From a virus, in IMG/VR virus record IMGVR_UViG_3300034121_000458, positions 1-24,413 of that record: a DNA stretch of 24,413 bases. One strand, 5' to 3'. Position numbers and translations under genes: made by a program. The notes under the pieces are model-generated. The model ran no database searches, had not been told where the DNA came from, and saw nothing but the letters and a program-made list of their open reading frames with translations. This document shows positions 1-8,500 of this stretch, in pieces. How positions within the stretch are numbered: position 1 is the first letter of the stretch; each line of letters starts with the position of its first letter.

Positions 1-116
1 AGCACCATGTTGCCGTCGTCGTCGAGGATGCCGGGGCCGGTCGGCTCCTCGTCCTCAAAGTCCAACTCAGCGAGGTTAGGATTCGCGGCCTTCGGCGGTG
101 GTTGCTTGCGTGGCAT
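1..116 (-). CDS. Start of an unknown gene, cut by the left edge
   Basis: A minus-strand reading frame starts at ATG 116-114 and stays open to the window edge, giving about 38 residues. It begins MPRKQPPPKAANPNLAELDF and continues with a run of acidic residues, then Gly, Pro and Asp. A purine-rich GAAAGGA-type ribosome-binding sequence lies roughly 8-10 nt upstream. It follows the GT25-like gene after a 38-nt gap and fits the unidirectional operon. The visible part is charged, proline-rich and probably disordered, so no function can be assigned. Confidence 0.55.
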   Translation of the reverse strand, partial: MPRKQPPPKAANPNLAELDFEDEEPTGPGILDDDGNMV

Positions 117-154
117 CCGGCGTGATCCTTTCGCCGTTCAACGTAGCGGCGGCG

Positions 155-1165
155 TCAAGCGGGGGCGATGCGAAGAAAAACAAACTTTTCTCCCAACGCT
201 TTGTGGCATTTCTTCAAGGCTTCGTCGGTCGTTTCCGCTTCAATTTGGATGACTTCAACGTCAGACAAAATCCCGTGAGTGCACGCTGTCGAAGCGTGAG
301 GGTGCCAGATGGTACAAACCCCGTCGCCTTCTGGAAATGAAGCGCACTCCCATTGAATATCCGTAATGAACTTTGAAATACCACCGGCGTACCTACCCGG
401 CTTTGGGAAAATTGTGTTAAGCCCTCGGTCATTCCCATCGTTGTCCCTGTCGTAACCGTAGTGGAAACCGTAGTCACGAAGGGCTTCCGCAACCTCGCGG
501 GGGCACCGCAGCCAGACAATTGGAGAGTCCTCTTTTGGCGGCCTCCAAAATTTCGCACCGTTGTCCCTGCCGTTTATGTCGGAGCGTCCCGCGTTCTGCC
601 CAACCACAAACGGGTCGGGCGCATACGTGCGGAGCCGCCGACCAAAAAACGGCCCCATGTCCCAATCAATGTGGTTTCTGCTGCTCTGCCACAGTTGGCA
701 CAAGTCGCGGATGCCGTCGCCATAAACAGCGTAAGCGTGCGTCCGTTGCGTGTTTGTGCATCGCACGATGCCGTCCGCAACTTTCACGGCGTCCTTCATG
801 TGCTGCCCGCCAAGCATGAGGCACTCCCAATCCGCCGGGACGTCAGCCACAAAACGGCGCAAAAACCCAGCAAATCCAGCCTGAAAAACGGCGTCATCTT
901 CAAAGACAAGCAGGCTTTTTATTCCGTCCATTAGCGCCTGCTGCAAAACCTGAATGTGAGACTGCTGGCATCCGTATGCGCCGCCGCCAGACTTCCAGTA
1001 GTTTGGGCATGGGACAACACCTGACCCGCCGTCGATGGCGCTGAACACGGTCGGCTCTGCCATATCCCAGCCAGAGGCGCAAAGCGATTGGTGAAACGCC
1101 GCAAGCCTGTCGGCCCGGCGGCGCAGCGATATAACGACCACGCGGTCAAAAAGTTCGTCGCTCAT
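155..1165 (-). CDS. GT25-like glycosyltransferase with extra C-terminal domain
   Basis: This 336-residue protein looks like family 25 (LPS-biosynthesis type) glycosyltransferases, which transfer a sugar from a nucleotide-sugar donor. The N-terminus has the family pattern [14 protein letters not shown] near residues 8-21. GAYGCQQSH follows at 62-70, and the metal-binding acidic motif LVFEDDAVF has E89, D90 and D91. The HAYAVY and DWDMGPFF segments also fit. Residues about 215-336 form an additional region I do not recognise. The reading frame extends upstream to 1396, but the ATG at 1165 overlaps the stop of the preceding gene as ATGA, so I place the start there. It is one of three glycosyltransferases in a row at this end. 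The target may be DNA or a virion protein and cannot be told from sequence. Confidence 0.8.
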   Translation of the reverse strand: MSDELFDRVVVISLRRRADRLAAFHQSLCASGWDMAEPTVFSAIDGGSGVVPCPNYWKSGGGAYGCQQSHIQVLQQALMDGIKSLLVFEDDAVFQAGFAGFLRRFVADVPADWECLMLGGQHMKDAVKVADGIVRCTNTQRTHAYAVYGDGIRDLCQLWQSSRNHIDWDMGPFFGRRLRTYAPDPFVVGQNAGRSDINGRDNGAKFWRPPKEDSPIVWLRCPREVAEALRDYGFHYGYDRDNDGNDRGLNTIFPKPGRYAGGISKFITDIQWECASFPEGDGVCTIWHPHASTACTHGILSDVEVIQIEAETTDEALKKCHKALGEKFVFLRIAPA

Positions 1166-1788
1166 GTGTAGTCGGCGTAGTGCCCTACGCACGGCTCCCA
1201 ATCTCCCGGAAATGGAATGCCCGGCCAACGGCGTCGCAGCGAGTCGTGGACAAGTGCTTTCGTCATCGCGTACGGCCAGACAAAACGGTGGAGAAACCAA
1301 GTATCCGAGCGGTACTGAAACGGTTTCTTCCTTGCTATCCACCACGCCACAAGGTGCTGAAAGTCGAATGGAAACGCCCCTCGCTTTGCCCCCCACATGC
1401 CGCCCTCAACCGGTACGGTGTGGTGCTGCTCGTGGTCGCGCATAACGTGAATATCTAGATCCGACGCCATCCACTGCAATACCGCTGCGGCTTCCCGTTC
1501 GCACACGACGCTGTCAATGTCGCGGCATAGCACGGCGTCGTATCTTGGGTCTCCAACAGACGCGAAACGCCACAGCAAATATTCAGCGCTCGTGTTGCGT
1601 TCGTGCTGCACAAGTTCCCAGCCGTGTTGACAGGCCGCAGTCAGGTAGGCTTGCGGCACGCTGTCGTCGTGGTGCAAAACGACCGGCACTCGCCCGTACA
1701 CCTCCGCAATTGCCTTGGCGTTTGCGTTGATGCCGCCGCAGTAGCGGAGATTGTCACCCGCAAGAGAAAACGAGATCGCAATATTCAT
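1162..1788 (-). CDS. Putative GT-A glycosyltransferase (RDIDS motif)
   Basis: This is a 208-residue protein. The DxD-type motif CRDIDSVV (D90, D92) is followed by [10 protein letters not shown] and then [10 protein letters not shown] and [10 protein letters not shown] recognise that order from a family of viral and bacterial nucleotide-sugar-transferase-like proteins in which the aspartates would bind a metal and the nucleotide-sugar. A longer frame begins at 1836, but the ATG at 1788 overlaps the preceding stop (ATGA), and the N-terminus then reads MNIAISFSL, a plausible first beta strand. The gene is translationally coupled to GT25-like genes on both sides, which suggests that the three enzymes build one glycan or act on one target. 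The donor, acceptor and fold are inferred. Confidence 0.65.
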   Translation of the reverse strand: MNIAISFSLAGDNLRYCGGINANAKAIAEVYGRVPVVLHHDDSVPQAYLTAACQHGWELVQHERNTSAEYLLWRFASVGDPRYDAVLCRDIDSVVCEREAAAVLQWMASDLDIHVMRDHEQHHTVPVEGGMWGAKRGAFPFDFQHLVAWWIARKKPFQYRSDTWFLHRFVWPYAMTKALVHDSLRRRWPGIPFPGDWEPCVGHYADYT

Positions 1789-2441
1789 ACGCACCGTAAC
1801 GTATCGCTGCCGTATCCGCCCTGAACCGCGTGCCACTCAATCGGAGAATAAACGCACTCGTCAATTCCCATCATGCTTGCCGTAGACTGGTCAATCACGG
1901 CAAACTGCTCGACCCACACGTGATCCCACAAACGCAAAAGACCGTGCCTGTTGACCACGTAAGCGTGCATCTGCGTGCACCCACGCTGTAGGTTCACCAG
2001 TTTTCCGACACGCTTCGGCGCAGTTCGGTTCCAGCCGCCGAGCCACAGCGCTAGCCAATCGGGGAAGTCGTTGTTGATCTCCTCTAAGAACTCGTTGAAT
2101 CCTGCGTAGAAATGTTCTGTGAACTCGGCGTCGTCCTCAAGGATCAGCGCGGCCGACCAGTTGGGGTCGTTCCACAAGCGGTGATAAATGTCCCGGTGTG
2201 ACTCGCCAGCCGCGTAATAGCCAGCCGTGTACGGCCACGACGGCGGAACCATTGCTGATCCGATTGACCAGTGCCCGGCTATAGATCGAGTTGCACGCGG
2301 CTCTGAAACAAACTCAATCGCAAGTTCTTCCGCGAGCACGCCACGACTTTGCGCGGTGCTCAATTGCCGCTTGATGTTCTCGCGTCTGTCGGCACGGTGC
2401 GACAGCGAGACGCAGTAAATTTTGTCTACCGCGATAGCCAT
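1785..2441 (-). CDS. GT25-like glycosyltransferase
   Basis: This is a 218-residue glycosyltransferase of the family 25 type. The start DKIYCVSLSHRADRR (residues 6-20) matches the conserved beta-strand and Arg-Asp-Arg signature. AGYYAAGESHRDIY resembles the family's Gly-X-Ser-His segment, and ALILEDDAEF has the acidic triad E102, D103 and D104. The later MHAYVVNRHG segment also fits. It is shorter than the GT25-like gene at 155-1165 and lacks that protein's C-terminal extension. The ATG at 2441 overlaps the end of the upstream gene by 16 nt. The two GT25-like proteins are divergent enough to have different acceptor specificities. Confidence 0.78.
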   Translation of the reverse strand: MAIAVDKIYCVSLSHRADRRENIKRQLSTAQSRGVLAEELAIEFVSEPRATRSIAGHWSIGSAMVPPSWPYTAGYYAAGESHRDIYHRLWNDPNWSAALILEDDAEFTEHFYAGFNEFLEEINNDFPDWLALWLGGWNRTAPKRVGKLVNLQRGCTQMHAYVVNRHGLLRLWDHVWVEQFAVIDQSTASMMGIDECVYSPIEWHAVQGGYGSDTLRCV

Positions 2442-2959
2442 GCTTTTCGGGCGTTTGAAATCGCTCTCCTCACAAGCACCCTACCGGCAACGTCAAGGAA
2501 CGGCAGTTTTCGCTTCGTCGCTTCCTCGCGCAGCCAGCCCACGATCTCGTCTAGGTGGGCCTCGCACCAGCCGGGTTCGCGGGCTTCCTCAATATCCATG
2601 CGTTTCGCGCGGGCGTTACAGGAACAGTTGGGCGTGGCGACGATGCCGATACGCTTCAGGAGTTTCTTGAGTTCCGCGCCGGGGCCGTGGGTTGGTGCTG
2701 GCGGCTTTGCCTGTGTCTGCGCCATTGCCATTGCCCTTGCCCTTGCCCTTGCCTGCGGCTTTGCCTGTGGCTGCGGCATTGCCCTTGCCTGCGGCTTCAC
2801 AAATCCCGGCTTTGGCACTCTCGGGTAGGCCGGGTGGTCAACGTCTACGGTGATCGTGTCTCCGTTTACGCTGACGATGCAGTCCCGAACTTCGTCCAAC
2901 GCGTAGCCGCGTTGGTAGCAGCGACTCGTAAAATCATTTATGCGGCCGGTAATAGTCAT
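2426..2959 (-). CDS. Unknown protein with low-complexity linker and conserved Cys-motif C-terminus
   Basis: This 177-residue protein has three parts. An N-terminal part of about 50 residues includes a short beta-type stretch (IVSVNGDTITVDVDHP). A low-complexity linker rich in Pro, Gln, Ala, Lys, Arg and Met follows, encoded by a degenerate 6-bp repeat (about 2701-2796). The C-terminal domain of about 80 residues carries CSC, a downstream RMD, WC, and REEA / AISNARK helices. I have a general memory of this C-terminal module in phage proteins near glycosyltransferases, but know of no function. The Cys-X-Cys and later Cys could bind metal. The ATG at 2959 overlaps the upstream stop as ATGA, so I prefer it to the in-frame start at 2977. 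It lies between the Ser-rich protein and the glycosyltransferases. Confidence 0.7.
   Translation of the reverse strand: MTITGRINDFTSRCYQRGYALDEVRDCIVSVNGDTITVDVDHPAYPRVPKPGFVKPQARAMPQPQAKPQARARARAMAMAQTQAKPPAPTHGPGAELKKLLKRIGIVATPNCSCNARAKRMDIEEAREPGWCEAHLDEIVGWLREEATKRKLPFLDVAGRVLVRRAISNARKAWLSR
2701..2796 (-). repeat. Degenerate 6-bp repeat encoding a basic Ala/Gln/Pro linker
   Basis: The plus strand shows repeated TTGCCC/TTGCCT hexamers broken by GCGGCT blocks. In the coding direction they encode alternating Ala-Arg, Ala-Met, Pro-Gln and Ala-Lys pairs. The tract stays in frame and forms the middle linker of the gene at 2426-2959. Such a tract is likely to vary in length between relatives. 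Confidence 0.7.
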
Positions 2960-4065
2960 GGGAAAGTGTTCGGGCAACAGGCAGAAAGATAGTAAACAAC
3001 GCTACCGCCAACTGGCTGCCCAGTGATGATGTGTTTGGTGCAATTGTTGAAACCCATGGAATCCTTGGCTTCTTGTGCATCGGCCTCATTGCAGAAAATG
3101 TCGTAGTCTATGCAGAATTCGGTTTCCGGATCGCACTCGCTGCAAATGTCTGCTGGCACACACTGAGATGGGAAAAAATTATCTAACGTCCCGCCGTTCC
3201 CCAAGTGCATGCCTAAATCATAGACGCAAAAGCACCCTGGTGCGCAATCCTCGTCGCTGTCGCACGGAGAGTACCTTGGCTCATTCGGCAGATGGCTGTT
3301 GTTGAAGCATCCAACATAAGGCGCGGGTTTGCAGTTGCCGCAGTTGTCGCACTCGCACCCTTCGGGACACGGGTTCTCGCCGTCACAAGGGCCGGAGCAT
3401 GGCGACGAGACGCACTCCCCATCCACACACTCGCAGCCTTCGGGGCACGGGTTCTCCTCGTCGCAGGGGCCGCAGCAAATCTGCTCGCAAGTCTGGCCGG
3501 AATAAAACGTGCCGCCAAGAGCATCGCACGCCGCCTGCGTGGAGTTAGCCACGCAATATCCCGGAACAGGAGCCCCGATGACATCACCCTCGCACGTTCC
3601 TATAGGAACATCGCCGGAGATGACGCAGAAACGTTCGCCTAAAACATTTTCCTCACAACTTTGCCCTAGTTCTTCTGGGCATCCATCAGCACCAAACGAG
3701 CCGGGAGCGCACGGTCCTGCGATTACTCTGCAAGGTTCTTTTGGAGGGACGCAGCACGCTCCAGTCTCTTGCACGCACTCACCATCCACGCACTCGCAGC
3801 CTTCGGGGCACGGGGTTTCGCCGTCGCACGGGCCGGAGCAAGAATCAGAACTGCTCGATGAACTGCTGCCCGACGAATCAGAACTGCTCGACGAACTAGA
3901 ACTGCTCGACGAACTAGAACTGCTCGACGAACTAGAACTGCTCGACGAACTAGAACTGCTCGACGAACTAGAACTGCTCGACGAACTAGAACAACAGCAG
4001 TTGCGATTCATAGCAACTGAGCCGTCTTCAAAAAGCAGTTTCCCGTCTAGGAAATAAATGCTCAT
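2956..4065 (-). CDS. Poly-serine, cysteine-rich virion or adhesion-like protein
   Basis: This 369-residue protein starts MSIYFLDGKLLFEDGSVAM and then has three cysteines (C23-C25). An unbroken run of 37 serines covers residues 26-62, followed by a second Ser/Asp stretch to residue 75. The rest is very rich in Cys, Gly, Pro and Glu. A module of about 23 residues built on C-x3-C-x5-C-x3-C-x-C-x4-C appears near residues 76-98 and 197-219. A third copy at 223-245 differs at its end. The spacing suggests small disulfide-stabilised knots separated by longer Cys-containing segments. There is no obvious signal peptide or membrane segment. Its position after the tail genes and before three glycosyltransferases suggests a tail-tip or host-contact protein, possibly O-glycosylated on the serine stalk. 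That role is inference. The start at 4065 follows the previous stop by 3 nt. Confidence 0.85.
   Translation of the reverse strand: MSIYFLDGKLLFEDGSVAMNRNCCCSSSSSSSSSSSSSSSSSSSSSSSSSSSSSSSSSSSSSDSSGSSSSSSSDSCSGPCDGETPCPEGCECVDGECVQETGACCVPPKEPCRVIAGPCAPGSFGADGCPEELGQSCEENVLGERFCVISGDVPIGTCEGDVIGAPVPGYCVANSTQAACDALGGTFYSGQTCEQICCGPCDEENPCPEGCECVDGECVSSPCSGPCDGENPCPEGCECDNCGNCKPAPYVGCFNNSHLPNEPRYSPCDSDEDCAPGCFCVYDLGMHLGNGGTLDNFFPSQCVPADICSECDPETEFCIDYDIFCNEADAQEAKDSMGFNNCTKHIITGQPVGGSVVYYLSACCPNTFP
3881..3988 (-). repeat. Six perfect tandem copies of an 18-bp unit encoding poly-Ser
   Basis: The plus-strand unit GAACTGCTCGACGAACTA is repeated six times without mismatch over 108 bp. A diverged partial unit lies at about 3848-3880. 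Read on the minus strand, each unit encodes six serines using both codon families (TCT, AGT, TCG, TCG, AGC, AGT). The array is inside the gene at 2956-4065. Perfect identity at DNA level implies recent expansion or ongoing slippage, and the length is likely to be polymorphic. It has no spacers and is not a CRISPR array. Confidence 0.97.
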
Positions 4066-4068
4066 TGG

Positions 4069-4677
4069 CTAATGGCATTCCGTCCCGTCAAGGGTTATCT
4101 CGTCAGCCGGTGCTACGTCCTTGAACACCCAGACGTTCTCGCACTCAAAGACAATGCTTGTCGCGTCAATTCTTGCGTTAGTGATAACTGTCACAGGGCT
4201 CATGCTAAGCCACTTCATGCACCCAGCGACGTTTGCCAAAACCTGACACCCTCCGCCCGGCTGAATTGACGCATCGCTTGACCCCAAGTCGATGCCGTCT
4301 TCCGTGATTTCTCTTGCTGGCAGCGAGTAGTTGCAGCCCGCTTTGTTGTGCGTAACGTACGACCACGCCGTGCCGTCGCGCGCAATCGCTACCTTTCTTT
4401 CCTCTACAAAGTCTGACTCCCTTACGTCAGCAATGCCGTTAAAGGCAGTGAGTTCTCGGAACGACGTTCCGTAAGGGACATATACGCTTTTCGTCCCGCC
4501 TAGCGGCCAAGTCCCTTGAATAACACCAAAGCGGATTTGTTTCTTAACTTGCTCGGCTGGCTTTTCAAAGTTCAGCGGTGCCCCACCCGCTGGCGTCAGT
4601 TCAAGCGTCCGCACCACGCCCGCAATGCGGTCGGCACTTTCCCGCGTGAACTGTACGGCGTCGCGTGGCGTTGTCAT
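4069..4677 (-). CDS. Unknown tail-region protein
   Basis: This is a 202-residue protein that I do not recognise as a named family. It begins MTTPRDAVQFTRESADRIAG, a likely helix, followed by VVRTLE. The remainder looks beta-rich with several cysteines (GCNYS, GGCQVLANVAGCM, FECENVWVF). It ends in Cys-His. The frame is open upstream to 4806, but the ATG at 4677 forms an ATGA overlap with the preceding stop, so the shorter form is chosen. It lies between another unknown tail-tip-region protein and the poly-Ser protein, so a structural or tail-tip role is the simplest inference. Confidence 0.7.
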   Translation of the reverse strand: MTTPRDAVQFTRESADRIAGVVRTLELTPAGGAPLNFEKPAEQVKKQIRFGVIQGTWPLGGTKSVYVPYGTSFRELTAFNGIADVRESDFVEERKVAIARDGTAWSYVTHNKAGCNYSLPAREITEDGIDLGSSDASIQPGGGCQVLANVAGCMKWLSMSPVTVITNARIDATSIVFECENVWVFKDVAPADEITLDGTECH

Positions 4678-5585
4678 GTCGGCGCGGTTCCAAATACTGC
4701 AAGGAACGCCGCCTCGGGATTCACGCGGCGCTGCAAGATCGCGGGCTGGCCGCCCGTCTGCGCTCCGCTGCCGTTGAGGCCCACGGGATTCGGGCTGGCA
4801 ATCCACTCGGAGTTGTTGAAATCGAACACCATCGCACGGCGTTTCTGCCCGCCGTCAAGAAAGTTCCATCCAACGTCGGGCAGTTGCAACTGGTGCCCGC
4901 TCTGGCGGAAAACAATCGTGGCGGTGGCGCTCCAGTAGGAAACCTCGGAAGCGCCGTAAACCTCAGTGACGCGGTTCGCGGTGATCCCCGCCACCCGCAG
5001 CGTGCCGGGGCCGCAGCCGAGATACGTGTCGCTGTTCACGAAGTTGTTGACGGCGAACCAACTGGACGGCAACGCGGCGAAGTTCTTTTGCACCGTCGCC
5101 CGCACCAACGATTCCTGCGTCATCAACCCGGGGAAATAATCGTAGGCAGAGTTCGTCAGTGGGTTTTTAGTGCCGTTGCCCGCGCCTGATTCGCCGTAGT
5201 GGAAGAGCGCGGGGTAGTCGCCCGCCGACGCCTCAAAGTTCCACACAACGGCACGATCCACCGGCGAGAGAAGTTCGTTCGGAAGAACAACGCCGTACTC
5301 GACCGCGACCTCGACGTGATACGGCGAGCCTTCGAAACCCTCGTTGATGTAAACCTTTCGGCTTTTCCACGCAGGGAGCGAAGGGTATGACAATCCAAAC
5401 AACTGAACAAACCCGTCCACGACCGGCACCCCCAGCGCCGCCGCAATGATTTCGGTTTCGTCGGGCCGCGTCGTCGTCAACGTGTCGTCGCTCAGAACAA
5501 CGACAAACCGCCGCTTGACGATAGCGGGCTTGCCCACCTCGCGCTCGTACGTCCGCGCCAGTTCTTTGCTGGAAACAATTGCCAT
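4674..5585 (-). CDS. Probable tail-tip or distal tail protein
   Basis: This 303-residue protein is encoded directly downstream of the tape measure gene, where siphophages keep their distal tail and baseplate-type genes. The start at 5585 overlaps the tape measure stop by 1 nt (TGATG). The sequence is soluble-looking and mixed alpha/beta. It is rich in aromatic residues in the middle and has a glycine-rich C-terminal stretch (PVGLNGSGAQTGGQPAIL) ending PEAAFLAVFGTAPT. Similar Leu-Asn/Asp-Gly-X-Gly endings occur, to my recollection, in phage tail-region proteins, but I cannot name the family. The assignment rests mainly on gene order. Confidence 0.6.
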   Translation of the reverse strand: MAIVSSKELARTYEREVGKPAIVKRRFVVVLSDDTLTTTRPDETEIIAAALGVPVVDGFVQLFGLSYPSLPAWKSRKVYINEGFEGSPYHVEVAVEYGVVLPNELLSPVDRAVVWNFEASAGDYPALFHYGESGAGNGTKNPLTNSAYDYFPGLMTQESLVRATVQKNFAALPSSWFAVNNFVNSDTYLGCGPGTLRVAGITANRVTEVYGASEVSYWSATATIVFRQSGHQLQLPDVGWNFLDGGQKRRAMVFDFNNSEWIASPNPVGLNGSGAQTGGQPAILQRRVNPEAAFLAVFGTAPT

Positions 5586-8500
5586 CAGCCAAACCCTCCG
5601 AGCCGTGCCGCACCGACGATCGCCACCGGCTGATTGAAGTAATTCGACGCAGCCCCGGCGAGGCCAAGGGCGATCTGGTTCAGCAGTTTCGTTTGAATCC
5701 GCGCCTCGATCAGTTCGGGGTCTTGGGCACTCGCGGCGAGGTCAAGCACAAGGGCGGCACCCTCGGCGGTGCGAACGTCGGTCGTCTTTACCGTCGCGGA
5801 GCCGAGTGTGTTGAGTTGCCGGACCCGCTCTTGCTGCCGCGCGAACTCCGCTTCCTCGGCCTTGCGGCGTTCCTCCGCGATGCGGGCCTGCTCTTGGGCC
5901 ACGGCCTGCTGCTGGGCTTCTTGGGCCTTTGCGGCTTCTTCCTGCTGCTTCTCAAACGCCTTCTGATATTCCTCGCGTTGCTTCGCGGCACCACTGGCAA
6001 TGTCCTGCTCTTTGGCCTGCACTTGGTCAAGTTGCTGTAGCCGCGTCAGCGCCGCCCGTTGGGCCTCGTCGTCGCCCGCTGCCCTCGCAGCCGCCGCTGC
6101 TTCTTGGGCGCGAGCAATCTCGGCTTCAATCGCCACAAGGTTTTCCCCAGCCTTGATCCGCTCTTGATCGCCACCCACCTGTTGCATCGCAATAAGGTTG
6201 TTTACCAACTCTTGCTGCTGGAGTTGTTTCTTGTCGGCATCGTCTCGGGCCTTTTGGGCGTCAGCAATGATTTTCTTTTCGCCTTCGATCCGCTTGTCAA
6301 ACAACGCTTGCTGCCTCGCCACCTCGGCGTCAAAAGCCGGTTTGGTCAAGATGCCTGCCTCTGCCTGCGACTGCGCGGCCTTGATGCCGTCTTGCAGTTG
6401 TGCGGCAGCGTCGAACCCGGCCTGCCCAAACTCTGCGGACTTTTCAATCGCGGTGTCGATAGCCTTGTTGGCACCTTCAAACGCTTGCTCGAACCCTTGC
6501 CCGAATCCCTGCTCCAACGCCTGCTGCTGTTCTTCAAGGTTTGCCCGCAGCGTGTCGAGTTGTTCAAGGCGAGCCTGTGCATCCGTGCCGCCTTGTTCGG
6601 CGATCCTTGCCCGCTCACGCTCGACGGCGGCAAGGTCGTCGGTCACCTTGCTGGCAGCGTCGCTCGTCTTGAGCAACCCGTCGATGCGGGCCGTGTCTTG
6701 GTCGGCTTGCTTCGCAGCCGCCTCGTTCGCAGCAGTGCGTTCCGTAGTCTCCTGCTGGATCAACCGATTGACTGTTTCCTGCGCTGCCTTGATCCGTGCA
6801 ATCTCTTGCGCGGTCATGTTCAGCGGGTCAATGACACTCGCCGTCGCTGCCTCAAAGCCACGCATCGCCTCGGTGACGGCACTGCCTTGATCGACCACGC
6901 CGCCGAAGAAATTGTCGAACTGCTCCCGCGTCTTTTCAATGTTCGTTTCGATCTGAAACTGCGGGCTGCGTTCCCGTTCAATCCGCTCGCGGAGAGTCTG
7001 CACAAACTGCGAGCCAGCGCCGTTGCCCGCCTCCGCAGCCGCGTTGGACGCACCGCCAAAGGCAGCGGCCACGGCTTCGGTAGCGTTCTTTTTCGCGGCC
7101 TCTAGTTCCGCCTTGTTCCTTTCCAGCGCTTCGTTGCCAGCGTTCGCCAAGTCTTTTCCGGCTTGCTGCAAATCAGAGTCCACCCACGACCCCAGCCCTT
7201 CAAGCACCTTGCCCAAACCGATCAGCAAGTTGTTTCCGACAACTTCAAAGATATTGAAAACGTACCGCAGCCCCTCGCTGACGCCGACGAGGATGTTTCC
7301 GACGAAACGAAAAACGTCGCCCGCGTCTGACAGGATGGACGTGAACCCGTCGAAGTCCGCGAACACTTTGTCGAACACGCCAGCAAACACTTCCGCACCG
7401 TTGAGCAGCACGTCGGCGATTGTGTTGGCGATTCCTTGCCCGCCTTCGCCGCCGTTGAAGTCTTCGATGAACTTCAAGAACTCGTCCGCAACAGCGGCGA
7501 CCGCCGGTGCCAGTTGCCCAATCACGCGACCGACAATTCCTTGCACCGTCGCGGACACAAGATCGAAACGGTCATTCATTTCGGCAATGTTGGCAATGAG
7601 CGACTCGGGCACAATCGCACCAAGTCGCTCGGCCCGTGCTGTCAGTTCGTCAATGCTTGTCGCACCCTCTCGGAACAGCGGGGCAAGCGCGGCCCCCTGC
7701 TTCCCAAACAGCGACACAGCAGCCGCAGCACGATCTGCTGCCGTCGGCAGTTGTGAGATGGCATTGCTAATCGCACCGAACTGCTCCTCCGGTGCGAGGC
7801 TTCGCAGTTCCGCAACAGACAGGTTGATGCCACGCAGCGATTTGTCGAGTGCATCGCCGGGCGTAGCCTTTCCAATGTTTACGGCCAACTTCTGAATCGC
7901 TGACCCAAACTGCTCGGTGTCCACACCGGCCAACTTCGCCGCGAGCGAATACCCTTGAAGGGCTTCGACGCCAACGCCTGTCCGTGCGGAAAAGTCGTTG
8001 AGCGTATCAAGCGATGTGTTCACGCTTGTCACAAGGCTTGTGACTTGATTCGTCGCGCTGGTGAACGCGTTGCCAATAAGTTGAAAGCCGCTCACAAGCA
8101 CTCGGCCAACTTCAATCGTCGCAAGGATGCCAACGTTGCGATTCAGCCGGTCAATGTTCTTGTCGGCCCCGGCCGCGGACTTGCCAACTTCGTCAAGGTC
8201 TTTGCGTGCCCGTGCGGCTGCCTTGTTGAACTGTTCCTGCGAAAGCCTGCCGCCATCAAGATGCTTCCTCAACTCCTGCATCTGCTGGTCGTAGCGTTCT
8301 TGCGGCCCAAGGTTCGCCTGAATGATCCGCGATGCAGCGGCTAGTGCGTCGGCACGTTCCCGCTCTGCCTTCGCCGCTGCGGCGTTCGCGCCGCTGGCCT
8401 CGGCTGTAGCGCGGCTGAACGTCTCCTCCGAAATAGCACCTTGGTCGAGCAAGGTTGTCAGCCTTGCCATCTCAGTGGCACGCTGCTCCTCCGCAGTTGC

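Noticed and set aside
1166-1396. N-terminal extension of the left GT25-like protein
   Set aside because: It overlaps the upstream glycosyltransferase almost entirely and the family fold starts just after ATG 1165.
3848-3988. Possible CRISPR array
   Set aside because: The 18-bp units are directly tandem with no spacers and lie inside a coding frame.
3509-4057. Plus-strand frame with Leu-Leu-Asp-Glu-Leu repeats
   Set aside because: It is the reverse reading of the poly-serine array and has no start context; the minus-strand frame fits the operon.
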